A stretch of 64,000 bases of DNA from Limonium bicolor (GCA_023374045.1 CM041777.1:107641810-107705809); one strand, 5' to 3'; shown: positions 12,340 to 23,763, counted from the first letter of the stretch. Translations and numbers: made by a program. The notes: generated by a model from the letters alone, not told the origin.

Positions 12340-13770
12340 TGATGAGTGTCCAAATGAGCATGTTTTAGGGGTGTATTTCATATGTTTAATCAACACTTTT
12401 CATGCTTCATTTCTCCCACTCTAGCTTGTTTCCTCTAGTTTGGTTTCATTGGTGTTTCACACATTATTGTTTAAACAGGAGGAGTAACATAGCTAGGAGT
12501 AAAGTAGACGAAGAGAGGAACGCGTGGGCGCAAACGGATCCAAAATCGGAGTTTAAAACGAAGAAGATACAACGTTTGAAGTTATACTGACTCCGACGAC
12601 CTTGCAAGTCCGGTCGCAAGGTCGGTCGGGTCGAAATTTGCCCAGATTTGCATTTTTGCAAGCTGGAACGGACCGACCTGACCTTGCAAGTCCGGTCGGT
12701 CGTAAATTTGCCCAGAAATCAGATTTTAAAAGTAAGAAAAAGAGAGAAAAGAGGGGGGAGGTCGAGAACTGGACTCCAGGCGACGGTAGAGGCGACATAA
12801 GAAGAGAAAAAGAGAGGAGAAGAGAAGAGAAGGAAGAGGAGAGGATCTCACCTCATTCAAGAGCTCAACCACCTCCATTAATGGCTATTTCTTCCTCCTT
12901 TCTCTCCTTTAGCTTCAAGCTTGAGTAGTCTCTTGTAGCTTGGGATTTGGGGATTTTGCCCAAAATCCCTAAACTCTGTTGTAGATTCTTGAACTCGTTT
13001 ATGGTTTTATTTCAGTTCGTGTGCTGAATACCGATAACGATTGTGTGTTTGTGGCTCTTGAACTTGTCACCCATGATTTGGGGATTTGTTGAGGGTTTTG
13101 CCCAATTTGTTATCTTTGTGTGAAATTGGTGGTTGGTTTACCTTGAATTTGTTGAAATGAGATTCTGAGATAGATTCTAGGTTGCTTAATTAGCACTATG
13201 TGTTAAACTGGTTGGTTGGCCTACCGATTAGTTGAGCATTATTGTGGATTTCTGTCAACATGTGATTCTGAGATAGAAATCTAGACCGTGAGGACTGAAT
13301 CAGTGCATTCTAATATCGAGGATTCGAGATTAGACTACACTGCAACTTAGGGGAATTTGTGCTTAATGCCATCAATTGACTAGGTACTTGGAAGATCCAC
13401 CAGGTCCATTCTGTTGGTTAGGATTAGTAGACCTTGATAGGATATTAGTTAGTTTAGTGTTCCCGTGTTTTTAGCCATGAGTTCGAGAATGACCATTGGT
13501 AGTAAAGGGAGGACGGGTGCAAATATCCATCCGAGCTACACCTATCCTAGATTAGTAGTCTAGTTTTAGCTTTCCTTATTTTCCATCTATCAGCTAAATC
13601 CCAAAAACCCAGTTACATTTATGCACTTTTGTATATATCCTCTTGCACATTACTAAGCTTATAATAGCTAGATAGTTACGAAGTCCCTGTGGATACGACC
13701 TTGTTGTACTACAATGATTGGGTTCACTGCCATAGTTAGCAGAGTAGTCTCACCACTATTTTGCACAATA
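12340..13770 (+). repeat. Element C 5' LTR
   Basis: It matches 16755-18213. It starts TGATGAGTGTCC and ends TTTTGCACAATA, which probably derives from an ACA end since the other copy ends in ACA; the exact last base is uncertain by about three. It contains two palindromic GACCGACC/GGTCGGTC modules near 12590-12705, then a purine-rich stretch (12720-12850). Confidence 0.85.
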
Positions 13771-13776
13771 AGTTTT

Positions 13777-13794
13777 TGGCGCCGTTGCCGGGGA
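13777..13794 (+). other. Element C primer-binding site (Asp-tRNA)
   Basis: TGGCGCCGTTGCCGGGGA starts seven bases after the 5' LTR. It fits the 3' end of plant tRNA-Asp with one mismatch. This site is characteristic of many plant Athila- and Tat-type elements. Confidence 0.88.
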
Positions 13795-14400
13795 TTCGGT
13801 CCAACTATCGTTTATTATCTGTTTAGTTTCTGTGCATATTTTTCGTTTCCTTTATTTCCCCTTTTGTGTTATAAATTTGTGTTATTTTTTTAGGAACCTA
13901 TCTCTGATGGATGGTCTTGATGATCAAGCAGAAGATTGTTACGGCTACACCTCTGGAAAACTACGACCAATACATTGATTGTCAAGGGTGTGGATCCTTT
14001 CATATGTTCCCCCTTTGTGAGGATCTAATCTAAGATCGGAGACTCTCATGGAGAACCGGTTCTTATCTGTCAATCCAAACCCCACTGAACAAGACATCAG
14101 TCGATGGATCAGGTGCCAAGAGAGTGGAGGAGACCAGAAGAGTGCTTATTGTCTGAGATCACGGCAAGGGTAGTCACCCACTCTGGAGGATCTTAAGTGC
14201 TAGAATGAACACATCGACATGAACCAGCTCATTACACTAGCTCGAAGGGAGCAGCAACAAGAGAGTGAAATGGTCCATGAAGTGGAGCATCAGACTAAGG
14301 AAAAGACCTCGACATGAACCAACTGAAGCTCTATTCCAAATTAGTGAGATGAACGCGATGATGGAAGGTCTACTAAACTGCATCGCAGCAACCGGAGAGC
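13795..14400 (+). other. Element C internal leader, no intact frame
   Basis: This is the stretch between the primer site and the acidic protein remnant. Short translated pieces are interrupted by stops and shifts. It may be a decayed gag start, but no diagnostic motif is visible. Confidence 0.4.
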
Positions 14401-14403
14401 GAA

Positions 14404-15210
14404 ATGGTTCATAAAGTGGATCACCTTACTGAGGACTTGAGTTGCTCTCTATCACCTCCCCCGTTCGAACCTGAGAAAACGTCATTCAACCATCTGCTGA
14501 GTTCGAAGACAAGCCATCAGAGGACGCTTCCACTTGACTTCATGGAGTTTCCTCCCTCTGAAGTCAACTACCGTTATTTCCCCTCCTTCTCTGTGCTCCA
14601 CCAGAAGATGAGGAAGGACACTCCTCAACCTTGGGAGGAGGAGAGGAGATGCCGCCTCCCTCCGAGCCATCAGAGGAGAGTGCTATAATCAACTTCAAGG
14701 AGCCACCTCCCTCTGAAGTTGATTTTCATCAAGGCTCTTCCCATGAGCCTCACCAAGAAGTTCAGGACATTTACATCCTCGAATTTGAGGAGGAGGAGGA
14801 GCCATCAAACTTTGATCTTCACTTGAAGGATCAAGGCCCCCACCCGTGCACTAATGAAGTTGGGTGGAAGCTCAACGTACACCCGCTAAGTGTGGAGGCC
14901 ACCTTCCCATTTGATCCGGACCAAAGATTGAAGACAAAGTCCGCTCCGGAGTTCACCCTGCACCGCTCACTGAAGATAAGGATGTTTACATCCTTGAATT
15001 TGAAGAGGAGGCTCCACCACAGTTTGATCCTCGTACCAAGGATCACCCACCTCAACACTTCCACCTGATGAACGATCGGTGGAGTTTACACTTTCACATC
15101 CTAAGTGTTGAGGCCACATTTCCTTTTGATCCGGGTCGTTCTTCATTGCTAGATGATGCCCGCCCAACCCACCCGTTGAAGCCGACTTCAACGTTCATAT
15201 TCGATCCCGG
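14404..15210 (+). pseudogene. Broken acidic Pro/Glu-rich coding remnant of element C
   Basis: Two overlapping frames (14404-14688 and 14631-15068) together encode Pro-Ser-Glu-rich protein with a repeated PPSEV motif. A segment of about 210 bp is tandemly duplicated. Copy one (about 14760-14930) reads YILEFEEE, then FD, then LSVEATFPFDP. Copy two (about 14975-15140) carries the same signatures, but lies in another frame after a small shift near 14930-14975. I do not recognise the family. It may be a relic of a gag-linked or extra open reading frame. No zinc knuckle, protease or RT motif is present. Not functional as it stands. Confidence 0.5.
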
Positions 15211-15262
15211 ATGACTTCACGGTGGTATGGTCTAGCCAAAGACCTTAAAGAAGGGCCGCTTA

Positions 15263-15278
15263 CCGGGAGGCAACCCGG
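15263..15278 (+). promoter_or_regulatory. GGGAGGCAACCC hairpin motif in element C
   Basis: CCGGG pairs with CCCGG around AGGCAA. A motif of the GGGAGGCAACCC type is common after the coding part of plant Athila-like elements, which supports the lineage call. Its function is not known to me. Confidence 0.55.
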
Positions 15279-15768
15279 ATTTCATTTCGTGTCCTGTCTT
15301 TTAAATTCTGTTAGTTTAGATTTTGCATTGTTTTCAATAATGGGCTATTTTGGCATTCTTTGGACTTGCCCTTTTACGCCCAATTGGTGGCGTTGTGTTG
15401 TGAATATTTTGGAAACAGGTAAGCCCCTCTGAAAAAGGGATGGAATTAGGAACAATTACAAAGGAACCTCTGGTGAAATTTTCTAAGAGGACCTTCATCT
15501 CCAACGATTGAAGGTAGAACCTCAACGACCCCTCCCACTTGCAATTGTGCGGGCACCCTATCTTCCTTCCGCATCTTATCGGGGAGTACTCGTTTCACCC
15601 TTCCTTTAATATTTGCCCACAACGACTCCACTATTTTTATTTCCTGTTTTTGTTTTCGTTCTCCTTTGGTTTTGTTTTTGCTAACCCTTAACTCCAGTTG
15701 TAGTTTGGTTGCTTCTAGTGTTTTATGCGGGTGCAATTTCACTTCCACACCGCAACTAAGCTACGCTA

Positions 15769-15797
15769 CTTGAGGCTGAAGCTCAAGTGTGGGGGAG
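15769..15797 (+). promoter_or_regulatory. First internal PPT-like tract of element C
   Basis: AAGTGTGGGGGAG ends at 15797, about 960 bp before the 3' LTR. CTTGAG (15769-15774) can pair with CTCAAG (15782-15787), which overlaps the tract. Confidence 0.5.
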
Positions 15798-15990
15798 TTC
15801 TACAAACTGATAGCAATAGCAATCTCATGGGAGTACTACTTCCTTTTAGTTTTCGTTCTCTCTTCTCTAATTTTGAATCTGCAAATCTGGGGATAGCTTC
15901 TGTGCTATACTGTTTGTTTGTGTCCCGTGTGATTTTCCTTTTGTCTGCTTCCCGCAAAGGTCTTCTGGAACCTTCCCCGGTTTTGATTGG

Positions 15991-16029
15991 TGAACAATGG
16001 GGACATTGTTCAATTTAAGTGTGGGGGAG
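15991..16029 (+). promoter_or_regulatory. Second internal PPT-like tract of element C with hairpin
   Basis: TGAACAATG (15991-15999) pairs perfectly with CATTGTTCA (16004-16012) around loop GGGA. It is followed by AAGTGTGGGGGAG ending at 16029. The arrangement copies that of the true PPT 725 bp downstream. Confidence 0.65.
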
Positions 16030-16715
16030 TGACCTTTTCGGTGAATTGTGTGCTTAAATGCTTAATACTTCATGCTTATCTTGCGATTGTCCAAAATAAA
16101 AAACTTGGACCCTTGTGTTGTGAGTTGTTCTCATTAAGAACAAATACTGTTATGAATTGTGGGATAAATGCTTAAATTTTTCATTTTGATTGCTTTTGAG
16201 GAGCATTTTACATGCGGTGTGGCCAAGTGATCTTGTATGGTTGGATTTTTATTGCTTTGGGGTTCCTTCTGTCTTCTTTCTTAGGGATTGCTAAGGGGTG
16301 CTTCTTTGTGAAAATCCATCAAGGGACTTGTGAGACGCCATTGTTAACCAACAATGAGAGTTGAGTGTTCTTAAATGCAAAGGCATGATGCCAAAATTTT
16401 ATCTTCTCATCTCTTATGCAAAAGTGAAACAAATGCATAAATCTATTTTTCCTTTTGTTTTCTTCTCAATGCCCATTCTTGAGAGAAGTTGGACATGGTA
16501 AAAGCTCTCCAAGTCACCTAATCTTTAGAACTTTGAAGCACTTCGGATCATACCCCGAAACTCTAGATTTTTTTGCCCTAAGCACACCCATGCCACCACT
16601 AAGAGATGGTTCACACTCCTCAAAGGTTTTAATCACTTTTTGCTTCTTCTTTTATCCTACAATTCATGTTAGTGTTTGTTAGTCTTGAGCATTCCTTACT
16701 TGCATGGGTGCTTGG

Positions 16716-16754
16716 TTTTGCTTGAGGACAAGCAAAAAGGTAAGTGTGGGGGTG
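16716..16754 (+). promoter_or_regulatory. Element C true PPT with upstream hairpin
   Basis: TTTTGCTTG (16716-16724) pairs perfectly with CAAGCAAAA (16729-16737) around loop AGGA. AAGTGTGGGGGTG then abuts the 3' LTR, which starts at 16755. This is the plus-strand priming site. Confidence 0.85.
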
Positions 16755-18213
16755 TGATGAGTGTCCAAATGAGCATGTTTTAGGGGTGTATTTCATATGT
16801 TTAATCAACACTTTTCATGCTCATTTCTCCACTCTAGTGTTTTTCCTCTAGTTTGTTTCATTGGTGTTTCACACATTTATTGTTTAAACAGGAGGAGTAA
16901 CATAGCTAGGAGTAAAGTACGAAGAAGAGAGGAACGCGTGGGCGCAAACGGATCCAAAATCGGAGTTAAAACGAAGAAGATACAGCGTTTTGAAGTTATA
17001 CTGACTCCGACCGACCTTGCAAGTCCGGTCGCAAGTCGGTCGGGTCGAAATTTTGCCCAGATTTGCGTTTTTGCAAGCTACTGGAATCGACCGACCTTGC
17101 AAGTCCGGTCGCAAGTCCGGTCGGTCGTAAAATTTGCCCAGAAATCAGATTTTAAAAGCAGAAAAAGAGAGAAAGAGGGGGAGGTCGAGACCTGGACTCC
17201 AGGCGACGGTAGAGGCGACAGAAGAAGAGAAAAAGAGAGGAGAAGAGAAGAGAAGGAAGAGGAGAGGATCTCACCTCATTCAAGAGCTCAACCACCTCCA
17301 TTAATGGCTATTTCTTCCTCCTTTCTCTCCTTTGTAGCTTCAATGCTTGAGTAGTCTCCTTGTAGCTTGGGATTTGGGGATTTTGCCCCAAAATCCCTAA
17401 ACTCTGTTGTAGATTCTTGAACTCGTTTATGGTTTTATTTCAGTTCGTGTGCTGAATACCGATAACGATTGTGTGTTTGTGGCTCTTGAACTTGTCACCC
17501 ATGATTTGGGGATTTGTTGAGGGTTTTGCCCAATTTGTTATCTTTGTGTGAAATTGGTTGGTTTACCTTGAATTTGTTGAAATGAGATTCTGAGATAGAT
17601 TCTAGGTTGCTGATTAATTAGCACTATGTGTTAAACTGGTTGGTTTGGCCTACCGATTAGTTGAGCATTATTGTGGATTTCTGTCAACATGTGATTCTGA
17701 GATAGAAATCTAGACCGTGAGGACTGAATCAGTGCATTCTAATATCGAGGATTTCGAGATTAGACTACACTGCAACTTAGGGGAATTTGTGCTTAATGCC
17801 ATCAATTGACTAGGTACTTGGAAGATCCACCAGGTTCCATTCTGTTGGTTAGGATTAGTAGACCTTGATTAGGATATTAGTTAGTTTAGTGTTCCCGTTG
17901 TTTAGCCATGAGTTCGAGAATTGACCATTGGTAGTAAAGGGAGGACGGGTGCAAATATCCATCCCGAGCTACACCTATCCTAGATTAGTTAGTTATACTG
18001 CTTTCCTTTATTTTCCATCTATCAGCTAAAATCCCAAAAACCCCAGTTTACATTTACATTTGCACTTTGTATATATCCTCTTGCACATTTACTAAGCTTA
18101 TAATTAGCTAGACAGTTACGAAGTCCCTGTGGATACGACCTTGTTGTACTACAATGATTGGGTTCACTGCCCATAGTTAGCAGAGTAGTCTCACCACTAT
18201 TTTGCACAAAACA
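16755..18213 (+). repeat. Element C 3' LTR
   Basis: It is a copy of 12340-13770, 1459 bp long. Differences are largely one-base length changes in short homopolymers. A 185-codon frame at 16797-17354 lies wholly inside it; the same frame is broken in the other LTR copy, so it is not treated as a gene. Confidence 0.9.
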
Positions 18214-20029
18214 GAAGTCTATATCAATGGGAAATCAAAATTTCACATCTATGTGCCTTGTTTTAGTGAATAGTAACTTTACTAAGCTAGTTTTGTAACA
18301 TATGTTGTTATAAGTAATTAAATGGTCAACAAAGACCAAAACACCCTTATTATGATTATGGGGGCCGGTTTTGTAGGGTGAGTCATCACCATTTATAAAT
18401 CAATTAAAGGAAGGAAAGTGAGTAAGTAAAGTACTATTTGCTTTATATGTAAAATATCTTCACAAAGTAAACTCTCTTACCTCATTCTCTTCTTTCCTTT
18501 CATTTCCCACGGTTGCCATCTTCTTCCTCCTTCTCCATCGGTTTCCAACAGCACCATCTCATTCTTCATCTTCCTTCAGTTGTAACTTATGATTCCATGG
18601 TCCAAATTCAATTTCAAGACCACCATTCTTCTAGTTGGAGCAAGCTCTACACTTCTACCTTTTCAATCTTAAATAGCTCAATTTTGGTGCCATGGAGATT
18701 CACCATTGAAGGAGCTTGAGCTAATATTTTCACACCTTGTTGTTCTCCCTTGCTTCTAGGTATGGAATCTCAAAGAAAAATAATGTTTCCTCCATGTTTG
18801 TATGATGTCCGAAAATTCACCTCACCATGGTGTCTTTACCTTGCTTGTTTTAGCTTCATTTGAATCTTACAAGGGCTAGGAGGAGTCCTCTTGATACTCA
18901 TTCAAGCTCTCTTTCCATTCAAAGGTAAAACAATTACCTTAATGTGTTAAGATAATATATGTAACTAGGGTTTACAATGAGATGAGCTTAAAGCTTGTAT
19001 ACTCATTACATTATTTGTATAATGTTTAGAAGTTGACAAGCAACCAAAAGCCTTGCCAATTTAGTCAGGAAACAAGAAAGAAGTTTGTGAGGAGGAAAGA
19101 GGTGAATGCTAACCGAAGGTGGTTTAAAGTCTTAGGAGAAATGAGCTTATATGCTTATGAAAATTGATTTAAGAGCCAAGGGAAAATGACTTAGGAGAAT
19201 GCTCTCAAGGGCTTAGTAAAAGGCATAGTATTGTTGAGTGTATTTGCAGGTCAAAGGCAAATAATGTGGGAAATTCAGTGTTTATGATTTATGCATCTTA
19301 AGGGCCTAAGAGCCATGTTATTTAAGGGCCTAGGTGCCAAGCAATTAAGTTTATGCACATATTTGATGGTAGTGTAAATTTGGTGAAGTTATGTGTGTGA
19401 GAATACTCTGATGGATTTTAGGTGTTCTTGAATTAAATAAGGTAAAAACCTAAGTGTTTGGATGAGAGATATACAAGAGAGAGCTATGGCAAATTTGGAG
19501 AATGTGTAAGAAGTTATAAGATTTAAACAAGTTTTGGTGAACTAGGAAGTGTTAAAGGTGAACAAGTGTTTTTACTGGAAAGAAAGCATGTATTAAGGTG
19601 ATTTAGAGTGATACAAGGACTTTGGTATTATCTTGGAAGTTCTAGGAATTCAATGAGTGTTTTTGGGATGTAATAAAGTCTTGGAGAAGTGTTTAAGGTT
19701 TAGGAATGTTGGTGGTACAAGGAAGAAATGATGTTTAGGTAAGATGTGAAAAAGGAGATTTAGTTAGTAAGAAAGAAGTTTGAGAGATGATGTTAAGGTG
19801 TAGAGGAAACACCTTGGTATAGTGTCATTTGGTGTGAAACACCACTTGGAAAACAAAGGAGGAAATAACATAGTGTTAGGAATTTCGGTATGAAATGAGT
19901 AATGTTTAAGGTGAAGTAATGAGTTTCATGGATGTTGTATGAGACATAAGTGTACCCAAATGATGTTGGAAACCATTAGGAGGCCTTAGAGAAGTTTGGA
20001 ATTAAATGGGCAATGGAAAAATAAGGGTC

Positions 20030-20375
20030 TGGTGCAGACCGACCTTGCGCGGACGAACTTGCCAAGGTCGGTCGAGCCAGTTACCTTGCGAGAATTAGTT
20101 TCTGGAATGGACCGACCTTGGGGACCGAACTTGCAAGGTCGGTCGGGCTTGTATTTTGTGTACGAATTAAGTTTCTGGAATCGACCGAACATGGGACGGA
20201 CTTGGCAAGTCGGTCGGGGCTGATTTTCAAAGGGAAGAAACTCTCGGGAATGGACCGAACATGCGACCGAACTTACAAGGTCGGTCGGAGTAGAAATTTT
20301 GACGGTAAAGTGTTCTGAATGGACCGACCTTGTGTAAGGTTCGGTCGGTAAGGTCGGTCGGACCAAAAACATTGT
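20030..20375 (+). repeat. Palindromic GACCGACC...GGTCGGTC modules in B 3' LTR
   Basis: This is the second LTR's copy of the array at 4720-5060, again with five imperfect units. Frames on either strand through it are repeat by-products. Confidence 0.8.
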
Positions 20376-22261
20376 TTTAAGGTTTATAAATGATATGTGT
20401 AATGATGGGGATTGATTAGTAATGATTATAAGGTTGTTAAGACATGTTAGGGTGAGTATAATGAAATTTAGGGGGAAAAGATGTATTAAAATGTAAAGTA
20501 AAAAGTTAAAAAGTGAAGTTATTTAACTAAGTTAAGGGGAAAGTTATAAGCATTATTAGACTTTTAAACATCATGATACCCCGATGTTAATAAAATAATG
20601 TAATGTTATCAGTTGTTCGAGGTTTGCTCGAGGAAACATAGTGGACACGATAAAGTGGACTCCGGTGACAGGTATGGTTTTTTCTGCAACCTGTGTCCTA
20701 CCGGATTACACCGGCCTGTATGCCAATGTGTTTTTTTTCTTATGTTTGCCACTTGTAAGAATAAAACATTGTAATGAGTTTACAGTAATTCATTTATGTG
20801 GTGTGCTCAACTCCGATACCATTTACCTCGGAAGTGTTAACCTTAGTTAAACTGAGCTTAGGATCACATGAGAGTTTGGTATTCGGAGTAAACACCCGAA
20901 CCATGGGACGTTCTAACCACGGCTATGCGTGTGTTAAATGTTGTGAAATGTGTGTTGAATGTAGGATCTCCCTTGTATTTTTAACCCAGTTGTAATACTG
21001 TATGTGTTGTCATGTGATAGGCTCCATAGTGGGGTTCTAACTAATATCTAAAAGTAAGTATGTACTAATAGTGGTGAGGAATCCGGTTTGGCCGGTCGCG
21101 CATTGTTTGGGAGTGGGTATCCTTCTTAGCCTTACCCTTCTCTCTGTTATGGTTGTTTCCCTCACGGGTTATGATCTCCCATTAGCTTACTCCAAAGCTT
21201 AGCTATTCTGACTTATGATCGGTTTAGGGGGAACATGTGTTTGTGTGGTGTGTTCGGGCCACCAAACCTGAACTATCTTAACTTAAGTTACTCGTCCGAC
21301 TATTAGGACGGTAATGAGTGTTGTTGTTGTTGTATAACGAGCTTATCATGAGGGTGACATCATTCTCTAGGCTCACCAGTGAATTAACAATGTTTGGGTC
21401 GGTTCCTAAGAGAACCGTTCCCGTTATGTTATGTGTTGGTGGTGTAAAGCAATGTCTATTGCGATGTCATTATGTGCACGTTGATACGTGAAAAGTGTTG
21501 TTATGTGTTGTTATGTGTTGTATGTTATATGTTGTATAATGTGGAGTATGTGGATCATGGATATGAATCCCAGTTTGTGATAAGAGGCGTTTGAGGATAA
21601 CCCGATTAATGGGTAGTTGTCGTCTATTAAGGAAGTAGCTCCATTAGAGGAGAAACACTCTAGGGATAATGAATACCATGAGTGACTTATCAAATAAGGA
21701 TGTATTATCCGTTTATTGAGCCCATTGAGGCGAAATGTTGTGTGTTGTGTGTTTACAGTTGCATGCATGATTTAAATATAATCAACCGCATGCTCTAACG
21801 ACAATTAGTTGTGCGTGGCCGGTAGCATGTGGGCTGCGGGATTACCATACCAGCAAAGGTGCTGAGCCCCTTGGGGGCCACCCTTTCTCTTCTTTTCTTG
21901 TTTCAGGTACAAGCAGCTGGAAGCCGTTCGAGAGTAGGACGGGGTAGTCGTTGTACATGGGTAATCATTTAAGTTGTATATATACAGTAGGTGTAGTAAG
22001 ACCGAAATTGTTATCGGCATTAGTTTGCGAATACTCAGTACAGTTGAAAGGTGTATGTGGTTTCCATTGTTGATGGAAGGGTCAGTAATGTGTAGTCGCT
22101 CGGGAATCTTGTCCATCAGACCGGTACAATGTATATGTAATAGCCTCGTTAGCCACGTGGGTGGTTAACGGCGTGTAACACCAACGAGTTAAGTAATGTG
22201 ATGAAGTATATTTTCCGCTGCAGATTGTTGTTATGTGTTTGTTGTTGGATGGGGTGCTACA

Positions 22262-22957
22262 ATACCTATGCGCACGTTTTATTAGTTACATGATTGCTGT
22301 TGCTATACTAGCAACTTGTTGTGCTTGGTTGCGTGTTTGATGTTGCTATGATGCCAGCATGTTATGCTTGGTTGCTTGTTTTCTAATGCCTTGCTACCTT
22401 GAAGTGTGTATGATATTATGATGTGTTGTGGTGTGCTTTACTGCTTTATTATAGCATGTAATTTGACTTAATAATATTCAACCAAGTAGTCGTGTAGCCC
22501 TGCAACATACGGGCTACACATATTCATACTTAGCATAGTTTTGCTGAGTCCTTTATTTTTACAGGTGATCAACTGGAACGTGTCGGAGCGTAGGTGAAGG
22601 ACTATCATGGGGGCAGTCTATCTGGGCAAGACTTTTAAGTAGAATATTTAAAGGTATGGGTTGTGACTATGTAGCACTAAACCCTGGATGTACGTTTCAG
22701 TTTGTGTTGTTTAATTAAGTACTTATGCTGTAGACTCTCGGTATTTGGTTGTATTTCATGTCGTACTTGGATTTGGTTAAGGTTTTTAATTCCAGACATT
22801 TGGATCGTAACTTGGTGTTGGTAGTGTGATTATGTCAACCACGTGGGTGGTTGATGTCTGTGGCACCCGGATGGAGTTGCGAATCCGCTGCATATACTTA
22901 ACGTGATATCGTTAGGCATTGTTTGTACTGCTGTTGAGTTTAATCGGGGGTGTTACT
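22262..22957 (+). repeat. Element D 5' LTR, last part
   Basis: It resumes at the B target duplication and matches about 52893-53588. It contains an acceptor-like TTTTTACAG (22556-22564) followed by a conserved exon-like block. The end GGGGGTGTTACT has lost the usual terminal CA through a change in its last base. Confidence 0.88.
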
Positions 22958-22962
22958 GAAAG

Positions 22963-22974
22963 TGGTATCAGAGC
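22963..22974 (+). other. Element D primer-binding site (initiator Met-tRNA)
   Basis: TGGTATCAGAGC lies five bases after the LTR. It sits in a near-perfect hairpin: ATCAGAGCGTA (22967-22977) pairs with TACGCTCTGAT (22980-22990). Confidence 0.9.
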
Positions 22975-23157
22975 GTAGTTACGCTCTGATAACTGGAACA
23001 GAATAGTACCGAGAATAGGAAAACCTGAATTTGGGGAAACGGGGTTAAGGGTTAGCAATGTGAGGCACAACTTTACCAGTTAGACCGCTAGCAAGGGCGA
23101 TAACAACTTGCAGTAAGATTCTTGTGTATGCTCTAAACTAACAAACGACATTCTCAA

Positions 23158-23763
23158 ATGTCTGGGCGACAAGGTCAAGGACGGGGCCGTGATGCCACGA
23201 CCCAGGACTACTATCATGCAGCATTCCAGGTCGAGATCACCGTCCAGATGTGGGTCAAGGAATTCACCAAGAAAAGGGAGGCGAAAGGTGGTGACTCAGA
23301 GGACCGTAAATGGAAGAGTGCGGGCAGGAAGAAGTACTACCCGAGCAAGAGGCGAGCGAAACACCATGGGAGCAAGCCTACAGAGACACTTCAGCTGGGC
23401 CACCCGGCTATTGCGGCTAAGCCGCTACGCTCCTGCCCACCCAAGGGGTCTGGAGCTGGCCCAAGCAAAATGACCGAGCGCCGCTTTAACTGCAGGCGAT
23501 GCTCGAAGAACCACCCCGGAGATAATTGCCAGGGAGAACCGGTACAGTGCTTTCACTCCAAGAAGCGCGGGCACAGGGCCTTTGAGTGCTGCGCAAATCC
23601 CGAGAGCAAGAGCTATAAGCCTAGTTATGGTGCGAGAGGTGACCAGAGAGCGGGATCCCGAGACCCCCAGAAGGCATCTACTCCGAGGCCAGGGGAGGCG
23701 GCCTTAAACATCATGGACCGCACCGAAGGACCAGACACCCCTTCAGCTACAGGTAAAACCTAA
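23158..23763 (+). pseudogene. gag: Degraded gag remnant with zinc knuckles (element D)
   Basis: A 201-codon frame starts 184 bp after the primer site. It is short: the capsid core expected of a Ty3/gypsy gag is mostly missing. The start is Gly/Arg-rich (MSGRQGQGRGR), then basic. Near residues 110-145 two nucleic-acid-binding knuckles follow one another. The first is CRRC..H....C, with three residues instead of four before His. The second is CFHS...GH....C, where the second metal-binding Cys has become Ser. This C..C...H....C plus CX2CX4HX4C layout resembles gag of Tekay/Del-type plant gypsy elements. Base composition is clearly more GC-rich than the surroundings. It is probably non-functional. 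No protease or RT follows. Confidence 0.7.

Larger units (their letters stand above)
12340..18213 (+). mobile_element. Element C: non-autonomous Ty3/gypsy-type retrotransposon with Asp-tRNA primer site, inserted in B
   Basis: It begins TGATGAGTG and ends in ACA, flanked by the 5-bp duplication GAAGT (12335-12339 and 18214-18218). The LTRs are about 1.43 and 1.46 kb and the internal region 3.0 kb. The primer site TGGCGCCGTTGCCGGGG and the PPT AAGTGTGGGGG match the style of plant Athila/Tat-type gypsy elements, a family assignment made without any surviving pol. It is the youngest level on this branch of the nest, as it sits inside B, which sits inside D. Confidence 0.92.
2328..22261 (+). mobile_element. 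Element B: LARD-like Ty3/gypsy retrotransposon, complete, inserted in D
   Basis: The element begins TGAAATACCCC at 2328 and ends GGGGTGCTACA at 22261. It is flanked by the direct repeat ATACC (2323-2327 and 22262-22266), the expected 5-bp target duplication. It has LTRs of 4.62 and about 4.60 kb (the second after removing element C), a Met-tRNA primer site just after the 5' LTR, and a polypurine tract just before the 3' LTR. The 4.8-kb internal region shows no gag, protease, reverse transcriptase or integrase frame. That makes it non-autonomous and similar in plan to LARDs. Its PPT and LTR ends match the Tekay/Del style of plant Ty3/gypsy; the lineage is an inference because no pol remains. 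Confidence 0.93.
11787..22261 (+). repeat. Element B 3' LTR, interrupted by element C
   Basis: It starts TGAAATACCCC and matches the 5' LTR throughout, with element C and its TSD removed (net about 4.60 kb). In the first 3.3 kb the two copies differ mainly by single-base insertions or deletions. In the last 1.25 kb (about 21000-22261 against 5690-6950) they differ only by a few substitutions. The terminal CA is kept, with one T-to-C change in GGGGTGCTACA. Confidence 0.92.

Noticed and set aside
16797..17354. 185-codon plus-strand frame
   Set aside because: It lies entirely within element C's 3' LTR and crosses the palindromic cassette. The same stretch in the 5' LTR is split by indels, and the protein has no recognisable features.
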